NCBI GenBank assembly: GCA_029721515.1
Contig: CM056556.1
Span: 7,502,501-7,566,500, forward strand
DNA length: 64,000 nucleotides
From: Synanceia verrucosa
Taxonomy: Eukaryota; Chordata; Actinopteri; Perciformes; Synanceiidae
Direction of reading: 5' to 3'
Shown: piece after piece, positions 1 to 12,500 of the stretch
Numbering within the stretch: the stretch's first letter is position 1
How the letters are laid out: each line of letters starts with the position of its first letter
Notes under the pieces: generated by a model
Databases searched by the model: none
The model's input: only the letters and a program-made list of their open reading frames with translations
What the model was told of the DNA's origin: nothing
Made by a program: the position numbers and the translations under genes

Positions 1-2130
1 TGCCTTCCACATGCCTCAGCTGGTCCTGTGGAATAGACTGAACCTCTAGATCCAGGCTCCTGAGGATGGAACAGAGAAAATCATTAATCAGTAAATGGAA
101 AGTAGACAGGCTGTATTCCAGGGGTGTCAAACTAATTTTAGTTCATGGGCCACATTCAGCCCCATTTGATCTCAAGTAGGCCAGACCAGTTCCAACAGTA
201 TATAGCAACCTATCAATAACAAATCATTGACCTTTTCCGTCCTAAGATTTTGTATATTTTGTTGTCTGATAGATACAGTGAGCATTATCGTCATTGAGCA
301 CTGAAAGGTGGAGTTAACACACCGAGCACTCTGAAGAAATTGGTCCATTTTTCTTGGAAAACATGTTGGGTTGTGTCACACCTGTATGTAATTTCACTGA
401 AAAATTGGAAGTAAAGACATCCAATCATCCAGTGGGTCGGTTCTGGCCCTCAGGCCTCAGGTTTGACACCCCTGCTATATTCCATACTTGCAATGTGTGA
501 GTCCCTCACTCTCCGTGTTTCTGCTCCTCTTCCTGTCGAATGTCTTGTTCCTTAAAATAAGAGATGATTCCATCCAGGACCTGTTTCTTACAACCCTAAC
601 AGACACAGAGCAGGACACGCACATTTAGCTATATAAAACAAAGAGGAAGACGTGATTACTTGTTGCTGTTAAACACACCTTTGCAGATAAAAGCAGCAGC
701 TGATAAACCAGTGGTGGGATCTCCTGCAGATCCAGCTTGGTGAACATCCTCAGTACCTTCTCCACCAAAAACTGCAGCTCCTCTGAGGACAAGGGAACAT
801 CCCTAAAACAAGGTAGACATAAAAAAAAAACAAAAAAAAAAACTGCTGACTACTGCTGTACGACTCTGAGAAGCAACACAAGAAACAAGTAATGACGGAT
901 AAAACGTTATTTAACTGTAAATATTATGATAGAAAAAGGAGAAAGACAAGCACTGGTACTGATTGGTGTCTGAGAATGTGATGGTCTGTTAGTCAAAGGT
1001 GTTACCTGAACATGGTCGTCAGGTGGATGACACACTGTGGGTCCCATCTGCATGAAAATAAATACAAACATTTTATGACTAGTGTTTGTTATTTATACGG
1101 GTCCTGTCAGTCAGGAGTGGACATGTTGTCGTATCATACAATATAAAATATTGTATACAGAATATGTAAAATACAGTCAAGACTCTTAAAAAGTCAATGT
1201 AAAGTCAGACATATACCTGCTTGAGCAGAGGCTGTTGATGAGCTGTTTCTTGTATTCCTCGCCACTGAGCTCACCTGAAGTTATGATAGAATAAACAACC
1301 ACAAGAGACAAATTCGTCATATTTTTAAAATGTACATTGCAGATTATGAAGTTACCAGGGCTAGTTATTTGCACTTACCTTTACCGTAAGACAAAGCTTC
1401 ACAGGCTGAAAGAGCAGTAAGCACAGGAGGAAATAGCTCCAGGGATTTCCCACTGCCCATTTTTCCCACCTTAATGGCTTCAACGAAAAGAGACGCCAGT
1501 TTTGCAAGAGAGGGTCCGGGCAGTGTATGAGTCTGTGTGCAACATCGAAGAGGCAAAATGGTAATTAGATGCAGGCAAAGGAAAGGGAAACACAATGTAA
1601 AGACTCAGATTGTTTTCCTTTCTCACCTCCAGCATCAACAGTCCAATGATATCAGCTGCCACCTCAGTCTGAAGATCCCCAGACTCACACAGAGGGATGC
1701 AGTGTTGATAGACAGTAAGCCTGCGGTTTGAGCCTTCAGTGGAAGTGGGTGGAGAGCCTAAAAAAATGCACGCAGTACAGGTAATTTAAACGATTTAGAT
1801 GTAATGATTCCATGGATATGGTAGTGCAAGCCAAACAGCTGTGTAATGATCGTCAACACCACTAATACCAGCTATACCTACCTTTAAATATGCCTTTAAT
1901 CACGGTACCGATCTTCTTACCCTTTAGAGCACCATTTGTAATGGCAGTGATTAGCTGGAGAGCAGATCAGAGAGCGAGAAGTAATTTCATGAGACATCTG
2001 ACAGGGTTTGCGGTCAGTTTGTTGTACCTGTGACAGCTATAGCAGTTACCTGGTCATTTGTAATGGAGGACAGGTACTTTTGAAGTTCGACGGTACTGTC
2101 TCCATCTGACAGTGTGACGATTTTATCCAT
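1..2130 (-). CDS. fanci: Fanconi anemia group I protein, N-terminal part (window-truncated)
   Basis: Nine coding exons on the minus strand: 2050-2130 (start codon 2130), 1882-1954, 1627-1757, 1379-1532, 1217-1274, 1006-1047, 679-802, 510-595 and 1-59, which runs off the window. All junctions are GT-AG and the phases join, giving about 269 residues. I recognise the family from blocks close to human FANCI: IIGLLMLE, LPGPSLAKLASLF, GKSLELFP, GELSGEEYKKQLINSLC, LQEIPPLVYQLL and LRHVEG. FANCI pairs with FANCD2; the monoubiquitinated pair clamps DNA during interstrand-crosslink repair in the nucleus. The ubiquitinated lysine and the C-terminal nuclear signals lie outside the window. An in-frame ATG four codons upstream (2142) is possible, but MDKIVTLSD aligns with the usual family start. 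A hAT MITE sits in the last intron seen. Confidence 0.95.
119..474. mobile_element. Non-autonomous hAT-type element (MITE) in a fanci intron
   Basis: The ends are inverted repeats: CAGGGGTGTCAAACT at the left and AGGTTTGACACCCCTG at the right. The element is 356 bp with no coding capacity. It is flanked by 8-bp direct repeats, ctgtattc at 111-118 and ctatattc at 475-482 (7 of 8 identical). An 8-bp duplication with CAG...CTG ends is the hAT signature. The termini resemble Charlie-like hAT families. Confidence 0.75.
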
Positions 2131-3083
2131 TTCAGCCCTCATGATCAACCTGCAAACAGACACAACCGACACAAAACGCGGAAATACCATTAGCAAGAAC
2201 GTTAACTTTGATGCAAACAAAGTGACAAATGAAAGGTTTATTACCTCTGATTGTCGATCGTTTATCTTAATTCGATATGAGACATTCACTTTAATTCAGC
2301 GAACTAGCTAATCAGTACGTAACACAGTAGCTTTAGTAACGCTTGCTTGCATAATTTACATCGAATTTCCCGCCAGCACTTACTTCCTGTTTTGCTTCAT
2401 GGTTGCCATGTTCGACTCAAAGTATCCCACAATTATAGTATTTGATAACGCCGTCAAAACAAATACAAATTCGCAAAATGTCAATAACACAACAAATGGT
2501 TTAATACAACTTTTCTTTTCTTGTCTCTGGTCGTGTGCTACCGGGTTACTCCTATCGTTTATTCATTGCTATGGGAACCTCCGTGATCTTCGCTGTGTTT
2601 CCGTATTATAGGACCGTGTGTGTGCAACAAGAAATTCCTTCAATAGTCTAACTTCCTGCCAATTACTACGCATGTGTCCAGTAGGTGGCGGTATTGCACT
2701 TAAAGTTGGTTGCCAGCCGCCAATCAAATATAATAATACGAAGAAGCAGCATGCACTGTGGAGCAGTAGCATGTAGTACTGATGTTAGCGAAATACCGCT
2801 TCGAACTTTTCACCTAGAATAAATGCACAATAGTGAGTCGTACAGCCTCGTCGATACAAAACAGTTACTGATAGGTATGAAACACTCGCTCTTACGTAGA
2901 GCTCTGGAGGTCGTAAGGGGGCTGTACGTCAATTATTTTAGTCCCGCATTTATTTAAGCAAGTTTGAGGATTCGATATTGTTTATTCATTGTTAGCGCGT
3001 GTTAATTAGTGCTTTAGTGGCTAATTATGAGACGCAGTTTTTATGTAAAATAAGACTACTAATGACGCATTTAGCTAACACCC
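2131..3083. other. Intergenic stretch: fanci 5' flank up to the tRNA gene
   Basis: This holds the presumed fanci promoter (transcribed leftward). No TATA box or coding block is evident, and the short open frames here have no recognisable content. A stretch at about 2680-2755 (GTAGGTGGCGGTATTGC followed by a GTTGGTTGCCAGCCGCC core and a CGAAGAAG tail) looks like a high-copy fish interspersed motif, but I cannot name the family. Confidence 0.45.
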
Positions 3084-3156
3084 GGGCTAGTGGCGCAATG
3101 GATAACGCGTCTGACTACGGATCAGAAGATTCTAGGTTCGACTCCTGGCTAGCTCG
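3084..3156 (+). tRNA. tRNA-Arg (anticodon ACG)
   Basis: A 73-nt cloverleaf. The acceptor arm GGGCTAG pairs with CTAGCTC (one G-T pair), with G as discriminator. The D-arm contains box A TGGCGCAATGG (3091-3101). The anticodon loop CTACGGA carries ACG, which reads CGU and, through inosine, CGC and CGA. The T-arm stem CTAGG/CCTGG (one wobble) contains box B GGTTCGACTCC (3135-3145). There is no intron and no encoded CCA, as expected for a eukaryotic nuclear tRNA. A Pol III T-run follows. The sequence is very close to the vertebrate tRNA-Arg-ACG consensus. Confidence 0.96.
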
Positions 3157-3160
3157 ATTC

Positions 3161-3164
3161 TTTT
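3161..3164 (+). terminator. RNA polymerase III terminator of the tRNA-Arg gene
   Basis: A TTTT run begins 5 nt after the mature tRNA 3' end, the usual Pol III stop signal. Confidence 0.8.
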
Positions 3165-3530
3165 CCCTGCCTTTTGCCAGTCGACGTCCTTAATCATCTG
3201 AGAGCCAATGAGGTTGTTTAACGCTACCAAGATTTGACCAATGAAATTCCGCCCTGCTACCAAGAATTGAGCGAACCAATTGCCTGTCTTTGCGCCATCC
3301 ACAATTTGATCAATGAGAATGAGGAAAACTACCAAGACTGAGGAGAAAGTCGCGTTTCCTTCACATACCGGCGAAATCTTTAGCCACTACGGTAAGTTCA
3401 GTATTGCTCTGTTATATTACTGTTTAACGAGAAAATAAATATTCGACTTTAGAAATTACCCAGTTGTTTATGGCGACAGCCAACCATAAAATTTGCGCAA
3501 ATATTCGAGGATTCCAACACTTTGTTAACC

Positions 3531-3573
3531 GACTACGGATCAGAAGATTGTAGGTTCGACTCCCGGAGAGCTC
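3531..3573 (+). pseudogene. 3'-half relic of tRNA-Arg(ACG)
   Basis: This segment matches the intact tRNA 375-447 bp upstream from the anticodon stem to the acceptor end, with a few substitutions, including a changed T-stem and acceptor. Box B GGTTCGACTCC is intact and a T-run follows at about 3575. The D-arm, box A and 5' acceptor strand are absent, so it cannot be a functional tRNA. It could be a partial local duplication or a 3'-primed retrocopy. Confidence 0.8.
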
Positions 3574-4484
3574 TATTTTTTTTCGGTGTACCCGTTGGTG
3601 GAGCAAATTTGCGAGGTTAAATCCCGTTGCATATCACACACAACATTAGATAAACACTTTCTTAATCATAAAGCAAACTGAAGTCATTTTACCAAAAGAA
3701 TTGACCAATCAGATTAATGCATTGCATGTTTTGCTACCCTGTCAGTTGAACAGCTCCATTATGTGGAAGCCAGTAACTTTTTCTATGATGTAAAATTCAT
3801 GTATAACTCTAATTTTAATAGAAACATATTTTTTATATATTTTTTTTACATATAAACATATTCCGCATATCTGTGCTCTCCGTGCAAAGTCATACTATGA
3901 GAATAAAGTCATAACAGGAATTATGGGGGTATGGCATTGACCTATGACCTTTTTGTGCAGTATCACTTCTATGCATTTATACCAGTCACTGTGAAATACT
4001 TCTGATATATTTAATACTGCTATCTTTATTACACAATTGTTCAATAATTGTGTCTACATATCTTATTCACTTGCTGGTTGTTGCTGACTTTGAATTTTAT
4101 ACATTATTTATTCATGTCCTTATCTTTTTATAGACCCTTTTTAAAATATTGCACTATCCACTTTGCTGCTTTATAAGCCTCCCCCCCCCCGTTTGTGGAA
4201 CTTATTAAGCATTGTCTTATCTTATCTCAGGAGCCTTTTTATGAGCTCATCTACGTCGTGTTTTATTTTGTTTTCCTACAGCTCTTCTCCGTGAAGCTAC
4301 GTAATAATCGCACACTGTCCGTAGTGAATAACGCACAGTGAATGCGTGCTGCTGCGCTCTTTGCGTGCGCTGACAGTGACGTCGGAAAAAATGTTTCTGC
4401 CCATGCTCACAAGGAGGAGATCAGCCAGACTGCAGCTGATAGATGTGTTGTGGTGATGTAATGTTGCCTGTTTTGTGACTACGG
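3574..4484. other. Intergenic stretch with fbxo31 5' flank
   Basis: A-T rich with no recognisable gene, and a 10-12 bp C-run near 4180. GC content rises from about 4260 toward the fbxo31 start, which suggests a CpG-type promoter and 5' UTR. No TATA box was seen. Confidence 0.4.
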
Positions 4485-7400
4485 ATGGCTGTCTGTGCCA
4501 GGCTCTGCGGAGTGGGTCAGTCGCGGAGGTGCCGGAGGCGACAGCGGCATAACCAGCAGGACCAGGGCAGCGACTCCGACATGGACGCGGAGGAAGAGGA
4601 GCGGATCGTGGGTCAGAGGCAAGGCGACGTCGGCGGCGGAGGAGGAGGAGGAGGAGGCCCGGAGAGCGGCGTCGCCACTGCAGGGCCGAGTGACGCTTGT
4701 GAATATGGCAGCGGTCATGTCAACAGAGGAGGCTCTCTGACTGGCTCCAGCACGGGACCTCCACACCCGCAGTCATTAGCGGATCTACCGCCGGAGCTTT
4801 TAGTGGAAATATTCTCCTTGCTCCCCGGAGTGTCGCTACCAAACGTTGCCCTCGTAGGCAAGAAATTCAGACAAATCCTCAACACCGAAACCATCTGGAG
4901 AAGACGGTGCATGGAGGGTAAATATAAACCATGACTACCGTTTAATAGAGATGTGAGCTATTTTCATATCACGTGTGAACCAGGCTGTGCTTCTTGTTGT
5001 GGTTATTTGTGTCAAGCTCAGCTCTGGTTCCTCTGAAATGTGTTCCCTTAAAAGCATTTCTATTGATCTGCACAGGAGCCATGCAGGGAATTACTGACTC
5101 TAGTCACTGCTGTAAAGCGCTGTAAAGTGCTGTAAAGCACAAACCGAGGCCCCCCCACGTCAGCCATTCTGTGCAGCTGATAAGACTGTTGATGCAGGGC
5201 GGACCTATTTTGATCCCACCACCCCCGTGTTAAGCACAAGTAGCAATATAGAGGGAAACAATAACGTGATCTAAAGAAAATAAAGGAATGAAGTTTGTAT
5301 AAATCAGTGCATTAAAAAATGAATAAGCAGTAATAATAAGAATAGTAAAAAAAATCCTCCATTGCATATTGCAGCATTTGATATAATATTTTTTTCTGAT
5401 CAGCCAAATGATAAAATAAAAAATATTGCCACAAATTAGTTCTGCTCATTGATGGGCAACATTTTCCAAAATAGATAAATATAAGCAGTGATATTAATGG
5501 AAAGAAACACATGTATATATTATATATTGTATTAATACAAGAAAATAATTCATTTTTGCTCACTTCAGCATTTTGAATTGTCTATTTGAATGCCAATCAA
5601 AATCAGCCAATTTAAATGTATTACTTTAGGCTTGTGTGATGGGCGTCTGTAGTTTGATAACATGTGGTTTTATAGATTAATTGTTGGATCTATTAAGTGG
5701 AATACTATGCAGATAAACGTTATTGCATCAACAGTTTTGAGTTGCAGAACATGAGCAGTTTGTTGGGAGGTAACAGAATCAGGGAGTGAGGGAACTGTAG
5801 AGCTGTAGTGTGTACAAAAGTGGTAGTAGTTTCTGTTTGTAGTAAGCAAGGAGACACTTTTATAGCAAACATCAAGTATGTTTAAAGTGAATCAAAGAAA
5901 GCAGAAAAAAAGCCGGTTGTTGAGCCAGAGACATTATTTATAATAATATTATGGTAATAAGGCACTTAAAGGCAATTAGTATGATCAGTTACAGTAAGAG
6001 GTGTGATTGAGAGCTGAAAATACTGCAGTTTATAAGGCCTGTAAATGTGGTGAAGAATGAATGTGCTCAGTTAATTTTATAAATGACAAAAAAGCCAGCA
6101 AAAACAAGTCCAATAAGGACACATATTAACTCAACAAGTTAACTAATACTTCAGGCTGTCCGCGTGCTTACAACATCTCGTGAATCATTGTGAATGGGAT
6201 GTGGCCGGGTCACGTCTGTGGCTGCTGATTGTGATCAGTCCCTCCTTAAACCCTCCCTCCTTAGGCTGTCCCTCCTTAAACCCTCCCTCCTTAGACCGTC
6301 CATCCTCCTGACTGCTGTGCAGATTCAGCTGCTCTCAGTTTAGAGTCAGAGTTCATCTGACCTTCACCACTGTTCAGTGTTTCACTTTCACTGTAGATTT
6401 GCCATAACGTGATATTTTGCTTATATCGCCAATATTAATCAAATATAGTGTTGATCATGTTGTTCGGTCACTTTACCTTTAGTGCAGCTGTGACACTGTG
6501 TTTTTTTCTCTGCAGAGTTTGGCATGAAGGAGGATCTGAGGAAGATGGAAGTAGCAGGAGTATCTAGCCGGGATCTCTATGTTAAACGTGAGTTTGACTG
6601 CTGATTAAACAGCCATCATGTCACCCATCAATTGATCCACACAAATATTTGGCTCATTCCTATTCATGTTTTATTGTGTATGCGAAGTAGCGGTCCCAAT
6701 CTCTCAAATGAGGGCTGCAGCAGATTGAAAACAGTCCCAGAAATACATTTTCTGATATATTCTGTATTAACAGTACAGTATATTTTAATATTGTCTCTCC
6801 CTTCTGAACACATAGAGTCTGTTTTGAAATACCAGTTGCCACAAAACACACCAGGCAAAGTGGAGCATGTGTTGGCTCCTTGAAAAGATTATTTTGGATC
6901 ATTACATTAAGGCTAAGCTGGGCTGCTCTACACATGCTGTGTTATGCCTGTTCAGGTGTCAACCCACGGGTGAAGTCTGGGCGCTTTATGAAGCTCCTCC
7001 CGGACTACGAGCACATGGACTATAGAGACGTGTACACACACTGTATGTACATGGGCCTCAGCGTGGATGGCTGCAGCATGAGGGGTTGTGTTGAGTGGGT
7101 CTTTAAGTGATTGAATTCGTAAGCAGACAGCTGCAGCAGTAATGGCCGGGCCACACTGGACACTCAAACCGCTGATCTGCTGCACCTCTCACACCAACAG
7201 CGTGGCTGCTTCTCTTATCTTTGTGTTGGACAGAGTAAAAGTTAAGAAGCATGTGTTGATTTGTAAATAATATTAATAATCCAAAATTAAAAGCCAGTAC
7301 TCTGCTGATTTATGGAGCCATGTAGATCACTGTCTTTTCCATTACACCATCCTGCAAAAGTTTCAGAATAAAAGCCTTGTGTTAACAGATGAGGGCTTTT

Positions 7401-10400
7401 ATTTTGAAATGGAAACAGGACACATCGACATTAAAGCTAAAGTTGATAATGAGGAGCTAGCAACAGCGTTAGCAAGATTTGAAAACAGCACCTCTCCTGC
7501 CAACTCCGTATTTCTGCAGAGGAGTGTGCCGAATATATCTGCAAGGGTGAAACATGATGCAATGTGGTGTTTGAGTTGTTCTCGTAAGTCGTAATTTACG
7601 AGTTGTAAATATCAACTGAAACTCCCCTCGAAGTCGGATTTATGACTTGTAAACTCGTGAAGTCTTCACTTACCCCAACTTGACCACAACTTCATAATCC
7701 AAGATGGCAGCGCCCTGGATTAGCACCTTGTAGCATTATACGTTACAGCCTACAGTAGACACACCCTCTGCGTCTTCTTTGTGCCTATCAATTATGTTTG
7801 AGGACCTCATATCGCTGTATTAGCTTTCTGCATTCCGACAGAGCAAGCACAACAAACTTTTCACTGGAGGCATCCATCTTGGTTTTCCGACTTGTTTACT
7901 CGAACGCCATCAACTCGGGTGTGACGTCATTCCCAGTTGCGAATAACGACTTCCGATATAACTCGAAAGCCGCACAAGACAGAGGGGGGCGTGAGAGCAG
8001 GGCAACACAGGAGCCATCTGATTGGTTCTTTCCATTCAGTCCAAAAGGCAGTTGGTTGGTCAGAGTTTTTCCACTCTGAACACATAATGTATTGACTGTT
8101 TCACCCAGTAGAACAAAAAGTGCTTCTGAACAGGATTACCAACTGTAGCTTTAACTTTTTTTCTATCTGTGACATATTCTACAGATACAGACATTGAAAC
8201 TGTAGTTGCTAAAATGATGTACAAATGAATCATGGATTATTATTATTATTGTTTACAAATGAGCACACCGTTTTTACTTATTTTCTGTCTAAAATACATA
8301 GAAATAGCATTTAGAATGAATTGGCTATTATGAATGTAGAACATCACTATATAGAAAGAAAGGGCTAGCTGTATATTCTACTCGGTGCTGTTTGCTTTCA
8401 TATTAAGTGTGAAGTGGGAGGCCATGTGCTGTGTGTTTTGTCTGACTGGCTAACAGGAGCATGGTCCGTTAACACTTTTCCTCCCTTTGTTTGTAGCTGG
8501 TGGATTTTAATATCGCCTCTTGTCTTTCTAACCATGCAGCCATGTAGCATGTAGTAGAGCCTTGCAGAAACTGATATGTATGCTGTGATGTTGTGCTCCT
8601 CTCTTGCAGTGCTTCACCCATACAGACATATCTTGGGCTTATGGCAGCCTGACATAGGGCCTTATGGGGGATTGCTTAACGTTGTGGTAAGTAGCATTTC
8701 TTAATCAAGATATCAAGATAAGGAGCAATGATGATAGTGTGCTGTTTGCTGTCCTTCGTGATGCAGCAATATTCAGCTGCTAATTCTTGGGCAAGAAATG
8801 CAATTTTAGGATCATTTCAGTGGCTTTTAATTAATGAAACTATTTTTTTCATTCAGGTTGATGGGCTGTTCATCATCGGCTGGATGTATTTGCCGCCTCA
8901 TGACCCCCGCGTAGAGGATCCCATGAGAAGACGGCCGCTCTTTCGTATCCACATGTGGGAGAGCAAAAAGGCCACTGTGGAGTGTATGTACGGACACAAG
9001 GGTCCCCACAAAGGAGACATACAGGTGAGGGATTACACAGCACAACAGGTTCTCTGAGCAGCTCGACCTGAAGTGTGAGGTTAGTACTTTAATATGTGTC
9101 ATATTATGTTATTTTTAGACAGTGAAGAAAGATGAATTCTCAACAAAGTGTAACCAGACTGATCATCACCGTATGCCAGGGGGCAGACAGGAGGTGAGGC
9201 AAATGTTCCCACCTGAAAACTGTTCAAACTCTTCGCTTCTATTTCATTTATGCCCATGTACTTTGAATATGTCGAAGTTCAAAGACTGTTATCAGCATTC
9301 TGATTGCTCTCGTCTGTGTGTAGGAGTTCAGGACGTGGTTGGAAGAAGAATGGGGTCGGACACTGGAGGAAATCTTCCATGAGCACATGCAGGAGCTCAT
9401 CCTGATGAAGTTCATTTATACAAGTCAATATGAGTATGAGTCTCTTCCTTATGTCACACTTTCCCTGTAGCTGCAATCAAGTGTCAGGGACTTAAATGCC
9501 CTCAGTAGCTCCTGTCGGTCAAACAGTAATTACAAGACTAGCTTGTTATCTTCAGAAATAACAAAGAAGGGAAGGTGGTCGCTAAACACTGGTAGCAATG
9601 ATTTATCTCATTCACATTGTGAATCGGTGTGTTACATGTTATGTCACAGAGCTGGAGTCAGTTTATCATAAAGTTAAATGCTTTCTTTTGACAGTAACTG
9701 TTTGACATACCGGAGGATCTATCTGCCTCCTGCGACACCGTCTGACCTGCTGCAGCCAGGCCTCTTTAAAGGCACTTACGGTAGTCACGGCTTGGAGATC
9801 GTCATGCTCAGTTTCCACGGTACATCTGCGAGGGCCACCAAGCTCACTGTAAGTTAGTGTCATTATCAGAGACTGTGCTTGTTTTTTTCTAACTAACAGA
9901 AATGACTCATTTTGATTTTCTGCAGGGAAAAACTGTGTTCCTGTGAATCAAGTGTTTCAGCTAAACTTCTTTTAACTCGTTGAGTGCCAGCCTTTTTATA
10001 AAACACAAAGTGCCCTGTGCCAGCGTTTTTGGCCATTTTGAGTCATATTTCAAGACCCGCAGAGTATTTTGTACAATGACTCTGAAAACACTGAACAGTT
10101 CAAATGAAAGGTACTTCATTTCATCATGAAAAATGTTCTTGTTTTATCAGAGGTAGAGTAGAGGCCAATCCCAACCTAAACACCACTCTGTCCATTTTGC
10201 TCTTTAATCGCAATTGTCTCCACTTCCTGCTTTGATATCCATGGTCGAAAACATCTCCTTATGTTCTTCCTACAAATCCCAGAAGCCCCAAAATTACTCA
10301 CAGGCTGTGGGAGACTGCGATTGACGACCCGCTGCCGAAAAAAACACTTTGACAGCGAAATATATCAATGGCACTCAAGCGTTGGGTTTTAAATGAAGGT

Positions 10401-12500
10401 GAAACATGACAATAGCACTCAAAGAGTTAACAGGCACTCCTGAGAGCCTTTGAATCAAACATTCCCACTATTTTTTGCCAATAATCAATTAATCATTAGT
10501 TCGAGATGTGACATTAACCCACAAAATTCATCAGATAGTCATGCAGACTGTAATTTTGCTTCTTCCTGTAGGGAGACCCAAATGTTCCTGCAGGGCAACT
10601 TACTTTGGATGTTGACCTGAATCGGCCTGTGGTCCTCCCAGACTTGGAGCACCAGCGCAACATTGAGGAGCTGTCCCGACTAGTACTTGGGGTACATGAG
10701 GAAGTCCAGAGAGAACAACAGCAACAACAACAGGGCAAGGACACATCTGCCACAGGTGCAGCAGAGGGGGCCTGTGGCGAAGCCAGTGCAGCAGAAGGGG
10801 TGGAGGCAGACCATGTTAGCTGTTCAGACAGCTACCAGCCTGGATCCAGCAGCAGCACCAGTCCTCCTGAAGCCCAGCCCTTTGTCCTGCCTCTGGGTGT
10901 TATGGCTCGCAACGAGGTCTACCCTCGCACCTGCAGGAAATGGTAAGAAGTCAGCTGTATGGAAAATGCATAAAGTCTAAACTCCACAGACTACAGGTGG
11001 TTTGATTGTAACTACCTGAGCTCCAGCAACAGTGGTGTTTAACACAGTGTGCCCACTGGTCCTGAGCTCTTATAAACTCGCAGGTTGTAAATAAATAAGT
11101 AAGTCTCACGTCTTTGCTCTAGTCAAATCTCAAGTCAAGACAGGCAAGTGTCGAGTCAAATCCTAAGTCCTACAGTTAAAGTTTCGAGCCATTTCGAGTC
11201 TTTTTAACAACAGAGTAGAAGCAGGTTTTTTTTACAGATCACATATTTTCATGTTCAATATATTTCTGTAGCAGATTGTAAAACTTTTTCAGATTAAAGG
11301 AATAAGTTGGGATTTGTAAAGTGGGTTTGTATGCGGTCGATGCTTTCTCAGTACAGAGGAGCAGACATGGCCACCACCACGTGAGGTAAACTTTTAGCTA
11401 CTTAAAAACAGGCAAACCTCATGAAATCAATGCCAGTTTAATTGTACGCTAGATTGAGAATGACAATTACCTTGCTATCAAACAGCCCTTTTCTGAAGTT
11501 ATATCACTTGTTAATCAACCCTCTCCATACCAGATTCCATGGACAAAAAGAGCAATTTTACTCCACATCACACAAAAGTTGCTGGTCTACTGCTGCCTCA
11601 GTCAGTAATTTGTGTTATTTTATGTCATCAATGTTAGTTGTGACTTAACGAAATTACGCAGATGACCCGAAAGAGGCAGCAGTAGACCAGTCCTGTGTGC
11701 TGTCTTCTGAAGAGAGAGATCTACTTTGCATAACTGTCAGAGAAATCCATCTGACAGCAAGCTAAAAAGTGCACATAATCTCAATATAACACACTTTTTT
11801 TGGGAATGATTTGCGCCAACTGGTGCTTTGATTGACTGACCTGCCTCATTGGTCGTCCTGCAAACTGATTGGATGCTGTCTGATGAAAACAACATTGATC
11901 TGATTTGATTGGATGTTGTGCCGACAGCACAGACGCAGAAAGATGCGAGCGGTTCGAAAATAAACAATATTTGTGTTTTGGGGAGAGTAGCAAGTCTTTA
12001 CAAGTCAAAAAACTCAAGTCCAAGCGAAGTCATGACTTATTGATGTAGAAGTTAAGTTGCGAGTTTCTTCCCCTTAGATTACTTCTTAGTAACACAAAAG
12101 GTAAGATTTACAGTCACAATGAGAGACTGGGGAGATTTCTGTTTCACTGTAAGTGGAAAGCAGTATTCAGCAATTATTATCACTCAGTGATTGTTGAAGC
12201 AAAATACCGAGTCGACACCCCATTGAAATTGATTGCATCAAAATATTAACTGATGAATTTTTGTTCTTCTATTCCAGCTTTTATGGGACGGGCCTGATCG
12301 CTGGGCACGGCTTTACAAGTCCAGAGCGCACCCCGGGCCTCTTTGTGCTCTTCGATGAGGATCGCTTTGGTTTCATCTGGCTGGAGTTGAAGTCTTTCAG
12401 TTTGTACAGTCGCCTGACGGACCACCTAGCTCACGCTCACGCCCCAAATATGGAGCGATTTGAGGCCATGCTGTGCAACATGCAGTCCTGGACATCCTGA
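4485..12500 (+). CDS. fbxo31: F-box only protein 31 (SCF ubiquitin ligase substrate receptor)
   Basis: Nine coding exons: 4485-4917, 6516-6587, 8610-8686, 8857-9024, 9119-9193, 9324-9433, 9695-9848, 10572-10942 and 12278-12500 (stop 12498-12500). Together they are 1683 nt, 560 residues, with all phases consistent. The N-terminus MAVCARLCGVG is the family start, so 4485 is chosen. A Gly/acidic low-complexity linker (a GGA-rich tract near 4640) precedes the F-box at about residues 99-142 (LPPELLVEIFSLLPG...IWRRRC), which binds Skp1. The rest is the conserved FBXO31 beta-barrel domain, recognised by blocks such as GLFIIGWMYLPPHDP, MYGHKGPHKG, STKCNQTDHHRM, LKGTYGSHGLEI-like and GFTSPERTPGLF. A poly-Gln run and Ser-rich insert lie in exon 8. 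Known family role: recruits substrates (for example cyclin D1) to SCF after DNA damage. Introns 7 and 8 carry repeats. Confidence 0.97.
6241..6300. repeat. Two-copy 30-bp tandem repeat in fbxo31 intron 1
   Basis: Units 6241-6270 and 6271-6300 differ at only a few positions. Each carries CCTCCTTAAACCCTCCCTCC and ends near a GTC. Confidence 0.9.
7361..7409. repeat. Short intronic inverted repeat
   Basis: TTTCAGAATAAAAGCC (7361-7376) is followed after about 16 nt by GGGCTTTTATTTTGAAA (7393-7409), its near reverse complement. It lies in fbxo31 intron 2 and may be the terminus of a small repeat. No coding content was seen. Confidence 0.6.
7570..7980. repeat. MITE-like stretch in fbxo31 intron 2
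   Basis: The stretch is rich in short CGTAAGTCG / TTTACGAG / AACTCG motifs at both sides, and it is more CpG-rich than the surrounding intron. This is typical of a non-autonomous DNA transposon, but I could not define clean ends or a target duplication. Read it as a repeat candidate only. Confidence 0.35.
9972..10430 (+). mobile_element. TTAA-flanked non-autonomous element, copy 1
   Basis: TTAA borders a 459-bp unit with terminal inverted repeats: CTCGTTGAGTGCCA at the left, and CTCTTTGAGTGCTA when the right end is read on the minus strand. A second copy in opposite orientation lies at 42917-43312, with shared blocks such as CCATTTTGAGTCATATTT and CACTTCCTGCTTTGATATCC. There is no open frame. 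TTAA target sites are typical of piggyBac-type elements, but the TIR is not the classic piggyBac one, so the class is uncertain. Confidence 0.7.
11095..12055. repeat. AAGTC-rich repeat element in fbxo31 intron 8
   Basis: Both ends are dense in AAGTC / CAAGTC / CGAGTC motifs (11100-11205 and 11985-12055). The interior contains an exact 18-bp inverted repeat, CTGGTCTACTGCTGCCTC at 11582-11599 and its complement at 11673-11690. No coding region was seen. It resembles non-autonomous DNA transposon debris; the exact borders are not resolved. Confidence 0.45.
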
